Below, piece by piece: positions 43,401 through 55,900 of a DNA stretch of 64,000 nucleotides. The position numbers were made by a program, and so were the translations under genes. Under the pieces are notes generated by a model. The model was not told where the DNA came from. It did no database searches and saw only the letters and a program-made list of their open reading frames with translations. The stretch lies in the NCBI GenBank assembly GCA_029168955.1, contig JAPDOI010001227.1:140001-204000 (forward strand), given 5' to 3'. Every line of letters starts with the position of its first letter. Positions within the stretch are counted from its first letter, which is position 1. The DNA is from Aplectana chamaeleonis. Taxonomy: Eukaryota; Nematoda; Chromadorea; Rhabditida; Cosmocercidae.

Positions 43401-46236
43401 CGCCGTAGAAAGTGTGCGGGACCCAAGTGAGAGTGCGCAGAACGCCGTAGAAAGTGTGTGGGACCCAAATGAGAGTGCACAGAACGCCGTAGAAAGTGTG
43501 CGGGACCCAAGTGGGAGTGCGCAGGACGCCGTAGAAAGTGCGCGTAATCCAAGCGGAAGTGCGCCGAACGATGTAGAAAGTTTACGGGACCCAAGTGGGA
43601 GTGCGCAGAGCGCCGTAGGAAGTGTGCGGGATCCATGTGGTAGTGCGCCAGACGCCGTAGAATGTGTGCGGGATCTAAGTTGGAGTGCGCAGGACGCAGT
43701 ATAAAGTGTGCGGAACCCAAGTGAGAATGCGCCAGACGCCGTAGAAAGCGTGCGGGGCTCAAGTGGGAGTGCGCCGGACGCCATAGAAAGTGTGCTCGAC
43801 CCAAGTGGGAGTGAGTCAGACGCCGTAGAAAGTTTACGGGACCCATGTGGGAGTGCGCAGGACGCCGTAGAAAGTGTGCGGGATCCAAGCGGGAGTGCGC
43901 CGGACGCCGTAGAAAGTTTACGGGACCCAACGGGACCCAAGTGGGAGTGCGCAGGACGCCGTATAAAAAGTGCGGGTTCCAAGTAGGAGTGCGCAGGACG
44001 CCGTAGAAAGTTTACGGGACCCAAATGTTAGTGCGCCAGACGCCGTAGAAAGTGTGCGGGACCCAAGTGAGAGTCCGCCGAACGCCGTAGAAAGTGTGCG
44101 GGATCCAAGTAGGAGTGCGCAGAACGCCGTAGAAAGTGTGCGGGATCCAAGTGGGAGAGCGCCGGACGCCATAGAAAGTGTGCGGGATCCAAGTGGTAGT
44201 GCGCCAGACGCCGTAGGAAGTGTGCGGGACTCAAGTGAGAGCGCGCCGGACGCCGTAGGAAGTGTGCGGGATCCAAGTGGGAGAGCGCCGGACGCCGTAT
44301 AAAGTGTGCGGGACCCAAGTGGGAGTGTGCCGGACGCCGTAGAAAGTGTGCGGGATCCAAGTGGGAGTGCGCAGGACGCCATATAAAGTGTGCGCCAGCC
44401 AAGTGGGAGTGGGCAGGACGCCGTAGAGAGTGTGCGGGACCCAAGTGGGAGTGGGCCGGGCGAAGTAGAAAGTGTGCGGGAGCCGAGTGGGAGAGCGCCG
44501 GACGCCGTATAAAGTGTGCGGGACCCAAGTGAGAGTGCTTCGGACGCCGTAGAAAGTTTACGGGACCTAAGTGGGAGTGCGCAGGACGCCGTAGGAAGTG
44601 TGCGGTAGCCAAGTGGGAGAGCGCCGGACGCCATAGAAGGTGTGCGCGACCCAAGTGGGAATGCGCAGAGCGCCGTAGAAAGTGTAGGGGACCCAAATGT
44701 TAGTGCGCCGGACGCCGTAGGAAGTGTGCGGTATCCAAGTGGGAGAGCGCCGGACGCCATAGAAAGTGTGCGGGATCCAAGTGGGAGTGCACAGGACGCC
44801 GTAGGAAGTGTGCGGTATCCAAGTGGGAGAGCGCCGGACGCCATAGAAAGTGTGCGGGACCCAAGTGGGAGTGCGCAGGGCGCCGTAGAAAGTGTACGGG
44901 ACCCAAATGTTAGTGCGCCAGACGCCGTAGAATGTGTGCGGGACCCGAGTGAGAGTGCGCCGAACGCCGTAGGAAGTGTGCGGGACCCGAGTGAGAGTGC
45001 GCCGGACGCCGTAGGAAGTGTGCGGGACCCGAGTGAGAGTGCTCCGGACGCCATAGAAAGTTTACGGGACCCAAGTGGGAGTGCGCTGGACGCCGTATAA
45101 AGTGTGCGGGATCCAAGTGGGAGTGCGCTGGACGCCGTAGAATGTGTGTGGGATCCAAGTGGGAGAGCTCCGGACGCCAAAGAAAGTTTACGGGACCCAA
45201 CTGGGAGTGCGCAGGGCGCAGTAGAATGTTTACGGGACCCAAATGTTAGTGCGCCAGACGCCGTAGAATGTGTGCGGGACTCAAGTGAGAGTGCGCCGAA
45301 CGCCGTAGAAAGTGTTTGGGACCCAAATGTTAGTGCGCCAGACGCCGTAGAATGTGTGCGGGACCCGAGTGAGAGTGCGCCGAATGCCATAGAAAGTGTG
45401 CGGGATCCAAGTAGGAGCGCACAGGACGCCGTATAAAGTGTGCGGGATCCAAGCGGGAGTGCGCCGAACGCCGTAGAAAGTTTACGGGACCCAAGTGGGA
45501 GTGCGCAGAGCGCCGTAGAAAGTGTATGGGACCCAAATGTTAGTGCGCCAGACGCCGTAGAATGTGTGCGGGACTCAGGTGAGAGTGCGCCGAACGCCGT
45601 AGAAAGTGTTTGGGACCCAAATGTTAGTGCGCCAGACGCCGTGGAATGTGTGCGGGACCCGAGTGAGAGTGCTCCGGACGCCATAGAAAGTTTACGGGAC
45701 CCAAGTGGGAGTGCGCTGGACGCCGTAGAATGTGTGTGGGATCCAAGTGGGAGAGCTCCGGACGCCAAAGAAAGTGTGCGGGACCGAAGTGGGAGTGCGC
45801 CGGACGCCGTAGAAAGTGTGCGGAACCCGAGTGAGAGTGTACCGGACGCCGTCGAAAGTGTGCGGGACCCATGTGGGAGCGCGCCGGACGCCGTGTTAAG
45901 TGTGCGGGATCCAAATGGGAGAGCGCCGGACGAAGTAGAATGTGTGCGGGACTCAAGTGGGAGAGCGCCGGACGCCATAGAAAGTTCACGGGACCCAACT
46001 GGGAGTGCGCAGGGCGCAGTAGAATGTGTGCGGGACCCAAGTGGAGTGCGCCGAACGCCGTAGAAAGTTTACGGGACCCAAGTGGGAGTGCGCAGGGCGC
46101 AGTAGAAAGTGTGCGAGACCCAAATGTTAGTGCGCCAGACGCCGTAGAATGATTGCGTGACCCAAGTGGGAGAGCGCCGGACGCCATAGAAAGTGTGCGG
46201 GATCCAAGTAGGAGTGCGCAGGACGCCGTATAAAGT

Positions 46237-46905
46237 GTGCGGGATCCAAGTGGGAGTGCGCTGGGCGCAGTAGAATGTGTAGGGGACCCAAATGTTAGTG
46301 CGCCAGACGCCGTAGAATGTGTGCGGGACCCAAGTGGGAGAGCGCCGGACGCCATAGAAAGTGTGCGGGATCCAAGTGGGAGTGCGCTGGACGCCGTAGA
46401 AAGTTTACGGGACCCAAGTGGGAGTGCGCAGGACGCCGTAGAAAGTGTGCGGGATCCAAGTGGGAGTGTGCCGGACGCCGTAGAAAGTGTGCGGGACCCG
46501 AGTGAGAGTGCGCAGGACGCCGTATAAAGTGTGCGGGATCCAAGTGGGAGTGCGCTGGACGCCGTAGAAAGTTTACGGGACCCAAGTGGGAGTGCGCAGG
46601 ACGCCGTAGAAAGTGTGCGGGATCCAAGTAGGAGTGCGCAGGACGCCGTAGAAAGTGTGCGGGACCCGAGTGAGAGTGCGCAGGGCGCAGTAGAATGTGT
46701 GCGGGACCCAAGTGGGAGTGCGCCGAACGCCGTAGAAAGTTTACGGGACCCAAGTGGGGGTGCGCAGGGCGCAGTAGAAAGTGTACGGGACCCAAGTGTT
46801 AGTGCGCCAGACGCCGTAGAATGTGTGCGGGACCCAAGTGGGAGAGCGCCGGACGCCATAGAAAGTGTGCGGGATCCAAGTAGGAGTGCGCAGGACGCCG
46901 TATAA
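46237..46905 (+). repeat. Third copy of the 32573 higher-order block
   Basis: It matches 32573-33216 from GCTGGGCGCAGTAGAATGTG onward to about 46620. It then differs for a few units where GCCATGGAAAG and CCAACTGGGAG variants are replaced, and then matches again. It lies about 13.7 kb from copy 1. Confidence 0.85.
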
Positions 46906-49900
46906 AGTTTACGGGACCCAAGTGGGAGTGCGCAGGACGCCGTAGAAAGTGTGCGGGATCCAAGTGGGAGTGTGCCGAACGCCGTAGAAAGTTCACGGGA
47001 CCTAAGTGGGAGTGCGCAGGGCGCAGTAGAAAGTGGGCGGGACCCGAGTGAGAGTGCGCCGGACGCCGTAGGAAGTGTCCGGGATCCAAGTGGGAGTGCG
47101 CCGAACGATGTAGAAAGTTTACGGGACCCAAGTGGGAGTGCGCAGGACGCCGTATAAAGTGTGCGGGATCCAAGTGGGAGTGCGCCAGACGCCGTAGAAA
47201 GTGTGCGGGACCCAAGTGAGAGTGCGCCGGACGCCGTAGAAAGTCTGCGGGACCCAAGTGGGAGTGCGCCGGACGCCGTAGAAAGTGTGCGGGACCCAAG
47301 TGGGAGTGCGTCGGACGCCGTAGAAAGTGTGCGGGACCCAAGTGGGAGTGCGCAGGACGCCGTAGAAAGTGTGCGGGATCCAAGTGGGAGTGTGCCGAAC
47401 GCCGTAGAAAGTTCACGGGACCTAAGTGGGAGTGCGCAGGGCGCAGTAGAATGTTTACGGGACCCAAATGTTAGTGCGCCAGACGCCGTAGAATGTGTGC
47501 GGGACCCAAGTGGGAGTGCGCTGGACGCCGTAGAAAGTTTACGGGACCCAAGTGGGAGTGCGCCGGACGCCCTAGAGTGTGTGCGGGACGCAATCGAGAC
47601 TACGCAGGACGCCGTATAGAGTGTGCGAGACCCAAGTGGGAGTGCGCCGGACGCCGTAGAAAGTGTGCGGGACACAAGTGGGAATGCGCCGGACGCCATA
47701 GAAAGTGTGCGGTGCCCAAGTGGTAGTGCGCCGGACGCCTTTGAAAGTGTGCGGGTTCCAAGTGGGGGAGCACCGGACGCCGTGGAAAGTGTGCGGGACC
47801 CAAGTGGGAGTGCGCCGGATGCCGCAGAAAGTGTGCGGGATCCAAGTGGGAGTGCGCCGGACGCCGTAGAAAGCGCGCGGGACCCTGGGAGTGTGCCGGA
47901 CGTCGTTGAAGGTGTGCGGGACCCAAGTGGGAGTGCGCCGGACGCCGTAGAAAGTGTGCGGGACCCAAGTGGGAGTGCGCAGGATGCCGTAGAAAGTGTG
48001 CGGGACCCAAGTGGGAGAGCGCCGAACGCCGTAGAAAGTGTGCGGGACCCAAGTGGGAGTGCACCGGACGCCGTAGAAAGTGTGCGGGACCCAAGTGGGA
48101 GTGTGCCGGGCGCCGTAGAAAGTGTGCGGGACCCGAGTGAGAGTGCGCAGGACGCCGTATAAAGTGTGCGGGATCCAAGTGGGAGTGCGCTGGACGCCGT
48201 AGAAAGTTTACGGGACCCAAGTGGGAGTGCGCAGGACGCCGTAGAAAGTTTACGGGACCCAAGTGGGAGTGCGCCGGACGCCATGGAAAGTTTACGGGAC
48301 CCAACTGGGAGTGCGCAGGGCGCAGTAGAATGTTTACGGGACCCAAATGTTAGTGCGCCAGACGCCGTAGAATGTGTGCGGGACTCAAGTGAGAGTGCGC
48401 CGAACGCCGTAGAAAGTGTTTGGGACCCAAATGTTAGTGCGCCAGACGCCGTAGAATGTGTGCGGGACCCGAGTGAGAGTGCGCCGAATGCCATTGAAAG
48501 TGTGCGGGATCCAAGTAGGAGTGCACAGGACGCCGTATAAAGTGTGCGGGATCCAAGCGGGAGTGCGCCGAACGCCGTAGAAAGTTTACGGGACCCAAGT
48601 GGGAGTGCGCAGAGCGCCGTAGAAAGTGTATGGGACCCAAAAGGTTGGTGCGCCAGACGCCGTAGAATGTGTGCGGGACCCAAGTGGGAGTGCGCCGAAC
48701 GATGTAGAAAGTTTACGGGACCCAAGTGGGAGTGCGCAGGACGCCGTATAAAGTGTGCGGGATCCAAGTGGGAGTGCGCTGGACGCCGTAGAATGTGTGT
48801 GGGACCCAAGTGGGAGAGCGCTGGACGCCGTAGAAAGTGTACGGGACCCAAATGTTAGTGCGCCAGACGCCGTAGAACGTGTGCGGGACCCGAGTGAGAG
48901 TGCGCCGAACGCCATAGAAAGTGTGCGGGATCCAAGTGGGAGTGCGCAGGGCGCAGTAGAATGTGTGCGGGACCCAAAGGGGAGTGCGCCGGACGCCATA
49001 GAAAGTGTGCGGGATCCAAGTAGGAGTGCGCAGGACGCCGTATAAAGTTTACGGGACCCAAGTGGGAGTGCGCCAGACGCCGTAGAAAGTGTGCGGGACC
49101 CAAGTGGGAGTGCGCCGGACTCCGTAGAAAGTGTGCGGGAGCTAAGTCGGAGTGCGCAGGACGCCGTAGAATGTGTGCAGGACCCAAGTGAAAGTACGAA
49201 GGACGCCGTAGAACATGTACGGCACCCAAGTGGGAGAGCGCAGGGCGCCGTAGAAAGTGTACGGGACCCAAAAGTTAGTGCGCCAGACGCCGTAGAAAGT
49301 GTGCGGGACTCAAGTGGGAGTGCTCCGAACACCGCAGAAAGTGTGTGTCACCCAAGCGGGAATGCGCCGGACGCAGCAGAGTGTGCGTGACCCAAGTGGG
49401 AGTGCACCAAACGCCGCAGAAAGTGTGCGGGATCCAAGTGGGAGAGCGCTGGACGCCGTAGAAAGTGTACGGGACCCAAATGTTAGTGCGCCAGACGCCG
49501 TAGAACGTGTGCGGGACCCGAGTGAGAGTGCGCCGAACGCCATAGAAAGTGTGCGGGATCCAAGTAGGAGTGCACAGGACGCCGTAGGAAGTGTGCGGTA
49601 TCCAAGTGGGAGAGCGCCGGACGCCATAGAAAGTGTGCGGGACCCAAGTGGGAGTGCGCAGGGCGCCGTAGAAAGTGTACGGGACCCAAATGTTAGTGCG
49701 CCAGACGCCGTAGAATGTGTGCGGGACCCGAGTGAGAGTGCGCCGAACGCCGTAGGAAGTGTGCGGGACCCGAGTGAGAGTGCGCCGGACGCCGTAGGAA
49801 GTGTGCGGTATCCAAGTGGGAGAGCGCCGGACGCCGTAGAAAGTTTACGGGACCCAAGTGGGAGTGCGCAGGACGCCGTATAAAGTGTGCGGGATCCAAG

Positions 49901-52900
49901 TGGAAGTGCGCTGGACGCCGTAGAAAGTTTACGGGACCCAAGCGGGAGTGCGAAGTACGCCGTATAAAGTGTGCGGGACCCAAGTGGGAGTGCGCAGAGC
50001 GCCGTAGAAAGTGTACGGTACCCAAATGTTAGTGCGCCAGACGCCGTAGAATGTGTGCGGGACCCAAGTGGGAGAGCGCCGCACGCCGTAGAAAGTGTGC
50101 GGTATCCAAGTAGGAGTGCGCAGGACGCCGTAGAAAGTGTGCGGGATCCAAGTGGGAGTGTGCCGGGCGCCGTAGAAAGTGTGCGGGACTCGAGTGAGAG
50201 TGCACAGGACGCCGTAGAAAGTGTGCGTGATCCAAGTGGGAGTGTGCCGAACGCCGTAGAAAGTGTGCGGGATCCAAGTGGGAGAGCGCTGGACGCCGTA
50301 GAAAGTGTACGGGACCCAAGTGGGAGTGCGCCAAACGCCGTAGGAAGTGTGCGGGACCCAAGTGGGAGTGTGCCGAACGCCGTAGAAAGTTCACGGGACC
50401 TAAGTGGGAGTGCGCAGGGCGCAGTAGAAAGTGGGCGGGACCCGAGTGAGAGTGCGCCGGACGCCGTAGGAAGTGTGCGGGATCCAAGTGGGAGAGCGCC
50501 GGACGCCAAAGAAAGTTTACGGGACCCAACTGGGAGTGCGCAGGGCGCAGTAGAATGTTTACGGGACCCAAATGTTAGTGCGCCAGACGCCGTAGAATGT
50601 GTGCGGGACTCAAGTGAGAGTGCGCCGAACGCCGTAGAAAGTGTTTGGGACCCAAATGTTAGTGCGCCAGACGCCGTAGAATGTGTGCGGGACCCGAGTG
50701 AGAGTGCGCCGAACGCCATAGAAAGTGTGCGGGATCCAAGTAGGAGTGCACAGGACGCCGTATAAAGTGTGCGGGATCCAAGCGGGAGTGCGCCGAACGC
50801 CGTAGAAAGTTTACGGGACCCAAGTGGGAGTGCGCAGAGCGCCGTAGAAAGTGTATGGGACCCAAATGTTAGTGCGCCAGACGCCGTAGAATGTGTGCGG
50901 GACCCAAGTGGGAGTGCGCCGAACGATGTAGAAAGTTTACGGGACCCAAGTGGGAGTGCGCAGGACGCCGTAGGAAGTGTGCGGTATCCAAGTGGGAGAG
51001 CGCCGGACGCCATAGAAAGTGTGCGGGACCCAAGTGGGAGTGCGCAGGGCGCCGTAGAAAGTGTACGGGACCCAAATGTTAGTGCGCCAGACGCCGTAGA
51101 ATGTGTGCGGGACCCGAGTGAGAGTGCGCCGAACGCCGTAGGAAGTGTGCGGGACCCGAGTGAGAGTGCGCCGGACGCCGTAGGAAGTGTGCGGGACCCA
51201 AGTGGGAGAGCGCCGGACGCCATAGAAAGTGTGCGGGATCCAAGTAGGAGTGCGCAGTACGCCGCATAAAGTGTGCGGGATCCAAGTGGAAGTGCGCTGG
51301 ACACCGTAGAAAGTCTGCGGGACCCAAGTGGGAGTGCGCAGAACGCCGTAGGAAGTGTGCGGGACCCGAGTGAGAGTGCGCCGGACGCCGTAGGAAGTGT
51401 GCGGGACCCAAGTGGGAGTGCGCAGGGCGCCGTAGAAAGTGTACGGGACCCAAATGTTAGTGCGCCAGACGCCGGAGAAAGTGAGCGGGACCCAAGTGGG
51501 AGTGCGCAGGACGACGTAGAAGGTGTGTGGGACCCAAGTGGGAGTGCGCCGGACGCCGTAGAAAGTGTGTGGCACCCATATGGGAGTGCGCCGGGCGCCG
51601 TAGAAAGTGCGCGGAACCCAAGTGGGAGTGCGCAGGACGACGTAGAAGGTGTGCGGGGACCCATTCGGGAGTGCGCCGAACGCCGTAGAAAGTGTGCGGG
51701 ACACAAATGGGTGTGCGCAGAACGCCGTAGAAAGTGTGCGGGACCCATATGAAAGTGCGCCTGACCCCGTAGAAAGTGTGCGGGACCCAAGTGGGAGTGC
51801 GCCGAACGCCGTAGAAACTGTGCGGGACCCAAGTGGGAGTGCGCAGGACGCCGCAGAAAGTGAGCAGGACCCAAGTGAGAGTGCGCCGACGCCGCAAATA
51901 AGTGTGCGGGAACCAAGTGGGAGTGCGCAGGACGTCGTAGAAAGTGTGCGGGATCCAAGTGGGAGTGCGCCAGACGCCGTAGAAAAAGTGCGGAACTCAA
52001 GTGGGAGTGCGCAGGACTTCGTAGAAAGTGTGCGGGACCCAAGTGGGAGTGCGCAGGACTTCGTCAAAAGTGTGCGGGACCCAAGTGGGAGTGCGCCGGA
52101 CGCCGTAGAAAGTGTGTGGAACTCAAGTGGGAGTGCGCCGGACGCCGTAGAAAGTGTGCGGGATCCAAGTGGGAGTGCGCCAGACGCCGTAGAAAGTGTG
52201 CGGGACCCAAGTGGGAGTGCGCCGCACGCCATAGAAAGTGTGCGGGATCCAAGTGGGAGTGCGCAAGTTGCCATAGAAAGTGTGCGGGATCCAAGTGGTA
52301 GTGCGTCAGACGCCGTAGAATGTGTGCAGGACCCAAGTGGGAGTGCGCCGAACGATGTAGAAAGTTTACGGGACCCAAGTGGGAGTGCGCAGGACGCCGT
52401 AGGAAGTGTGCGGTATCCAAGTGGGAGAGCGCCGGAAGCCGTATAAAGTGTGCGGGATCCAAGTGGGAGTGCGCAGGGCGCCGTAGAATGTGTACGGGAC
52501 CCAAATGTTAGTGCGCCAGACGCCGTAGAATGTGTGTGGGACCCGAGTGAGAGTGCGCCGAACGCCGTAGGAAGTGTGCGGGATCCAAGTGGAAGTGCGC
52601 TGGACGCCGTAGAAAGCTTACGGGACCCAAGCGGGAGTGCGAAGTACGCCGTATAAAGGGTGCGAGACCCAAGTAGGAGTGCGCAGGACGCCGTATAAAG
52701 TGCGCGGGATCCAAGTGGGAGTGCGCTGGGCGCCGTAGAATGTGTGTGGGACCCAAGTGGGAGTGCGCCGAACGCCGTAGAAAGTTTACGGGACCCAAGT
52801 GGGAGTGCGCACGGCGCCGTAGAAAGTGTACGGGACCCAAAGGTTAGTGCGCCAGACGCCGTAGAATGTGTGCGGGACCCAAGTGGGAGAGCGCCGGACG

Positions 52901-55900
52901 CCATAGAAAGTGTGCGGTATCCAAGTGGGAGTGCGCAGGACGCCATAGAAAGTGTGCGGGATCCAAGTAGGAGTGCGCAGGACGCCGTATAAAGTGCGCG
53001 GGATCCAAGTGGGAGTGCGCTGGGCGCCGTAGAATGTGTACGGGACCCAAATATTAGTGCGCCAGACGCCGTAGAATGTGTGCGGGACTCAAGTGGGAGA
53101 GCGCCGAACGCCGTAGACAGTGTGCGGGACCCAAGTGGGAGTGCGCAGGACGCCGTAGAAAGTGTATGGGACCCAAGGTAGAGTGCGCCGGACGCCGTAG
53201 ACAGTGTGCGGGACCCAAGTGGGAGTGCGCAGGACGCCGTAGAAAGTGTATGGGACCCTAATGTTAGTGCGCCAGACGCCGTAGAATGTGTGCGGGATCC
53301 AAGTGGGAGTGCGCTGGGCGCCGTAGAATGTGTGTGGGACCCAAGTGGGAGTGCGCAGGACGCCGTATAAAGTTTACGGGACCCAAGTGGGAGTGCGCAG
53401 GACGCCGTAGAAAGTGTGCGGGACCCAAGTGGGAGTGCGCAGGGCGCCGTAGAAAGTGTACGGGACCCAAATGTTAGTGCGCCAGACGCCGTAGAATGTG
53501 TGCGGGACCCAAGTGAGAGTGCGCCGGACGCCGTAGGAAGTGTGCGGGACCCAAGTGGGAGTGCGCCGAACGATGTAGAAAGTTTACGGGACCCAAGTGG
53601 GAGTGCGCAGGACGCCGTAGAAAGTGTGCGGGATCCAAGTAGGAGTGCGCAGGACGCCGTAGGAAGTGTGCGGGATCCAAGTGGGAGTGCGCCGGACGCC
53701 ATAGAAAGTGTGCGGGATCCAAGGGGGAGTGCGCCGGACGCCGTAGAAAGTTTACGGGACCCAAGGGGGAGTGCGCAGGACGCCGTAGAAAGTGTGCGGG
53801 ACCCAAATGTTAGTGCGCCAGACGCCGTAGAAAGTGTGCGGGACCCAAGGGGGAGTGCGCAGGACGCCGTAGAAAGTTTGCGGGACCCGAGTGAGAGTGC
53901 GCAGGGCGCCGTATAAAGTGTGCGGGACCCGAGTGGGAGTGCGCCGGACGCCGTAGAAAGTGTGTGGGATCCAAGTGGAAGTGCGCAGGGCGCCGTACGA
54001 AGTGGGCGGGTTTCAAGTGGGAGTGCGCAGGACGCCGTAGAAAGTTTACGGGACCCAAGTGGGAGTGCGCAGGGCGCCGTAGAAAGTGTACGGGACCCAA
54101 ATGTTAGTGCGCCAGACGCCGTAGAATGTGTGCGGGACCCGAGTGAGAGTGCGCCGAACGCCGTAGAAAGTGTACGGGACCCAAATGTTAGTGCGCCAGA
54201 CGCCGTAGGAAGTGTGCGGTACCCGAGTGAGAGTGCGCCGGACGCCTCAGGAAGTGTGCGGGTTCCAAGTAGGAGTGCGCAGGACGCCGTAGAAAGTGTG
54301 CGGGACCCGAGTGCGAGTGCGCCGGACGCCGTAGGAAGTGTGCGGGATCCAAGTGGGAGTGCGCAGGACGCCGTAGGAAGTGTGCGGGATCCAAGAGGGA
54401 GACCGCCAGACGTCATAGAGAGTGTGGGGGGCCCAAGTGGGAGTGCGCCGGACGCCGTAGAAAGTGTGCGGGACCCAAGTGGGAGTGCGCCGGACGCCGT
54501 AGAAAGTGTGCGGGCCCCAACTGGGAGTGCGCGGAGCGCCGTAGGAAGTGTGCGGGACCCGAGTGAGAGTGCGCCGGACGCCGTAAAAAGTGTGCGGGAC
54601 CCAAGTGGGAGTGCGCCAGACGCCGTAGAAAGTTTACGGGACCCAAGTGGGAGTGCGCCGGACTCCGTAGAAAGTGTGCGGGACTCAAGTGGGAGTGCGC
54701 CGGACGCCGTAGAAAGTGCGCGGGACCCAAGTGAGAGTGCACCGGACGCTGTAGAAAGTGTGCGAGACCAAAGTGGGACTGCGCCGGACGCCGTAGAAAG
54801 TGGGCCGGACCCAAGTGAGAGTGCAACGGACGCCTTAGAAAGTGTACGGGACCCAAGTGTTAGTGCGCCAGACGCCGTAGAATGTGTGCGGGACCCGAGT
54901 GGGAGTGCGCAGGACGCCGTAGAAAGTGTGCGGGATCCAAGTGGGAGTGTGCCGGACGCCGTAGAAAGTGTGCGGGACCCGAGTGAGAGTGCGCCGAACG
55001 ATGTAGAAAGTTTACGGGACCCAAGTGGGAGTGTGCCGGACGAAGTAGAAAGTGTGCGGTACCCGAGTGAGAGTGCGCAGGACGCCGTATAAAGTGTGCG
55101 GGATCCAAGCGGGAGTGCGCCGGACGCCGTAGAAAGTTTACGGGACCCATGTGGGAGTGCGCAGGACGCCGTAGAAAGTGTGCGGGATCCAAGCGGGAGT
55201 GCGCCGGACGCCGTAGAAAGTTTACGGGACCCAAGTGGGAGTGCGCAGGACGACGTAGAAAGTGTGCGGGACCCAAGTGGGAGTGCGCAGGACGCCGTAG
55301 AAAGTGTGCGGGATCGAAGTGGGAGTGCGCAGGGCGCCGTAGAAAGTGTACGGGACCAAAATGTTAGTGCGCCAGACGCCGTAGAATGTGTGCGGGACCC
55401 AAATGTTAGTGCGCCAGACGCCGTAGGAAGTGTGTGGTACCCAAGTGGGAGTGCGCAGGACGCCGTAGAAAGTGTGTGGGACCCAAGTGGGAGTGCGCCG
55501 GACGCCTATAAAGTGTGCGGAACTCTAGTGGGATCGCGCCGCACGCCGTAGAAAGTGTGCGGGACCCAAGTGGGAGTGCGCCGGACGCCGTAGAAAGTGT
55601 GCGGAACCCAAGTGGGAGTGCGCAGGACGTCGTAGAAAGTGTGCGAAATCCAAGTGGGAGTGCGCCGGACGCCGTAGAAATTTACGGGACCCAAGTGGGA
55701 GTGCGCAGGGACGCCGTAGAAAGTGTGCGGGACCCAAATGAGAGTGCGCCGGACGCCGTAGAAAGAGTGCGGTACCCAATTGGAAGTGCGCCGGACGCCA
55801 TTGAAAGTGTGCGGGACCCAAGTGCGAGTGCGCCGGACGCCGTAGAAAGTGTGCGGGATCCAAGTGGGAGTGCGCCGGACGCCATAGAAAGTGTGAGAGA

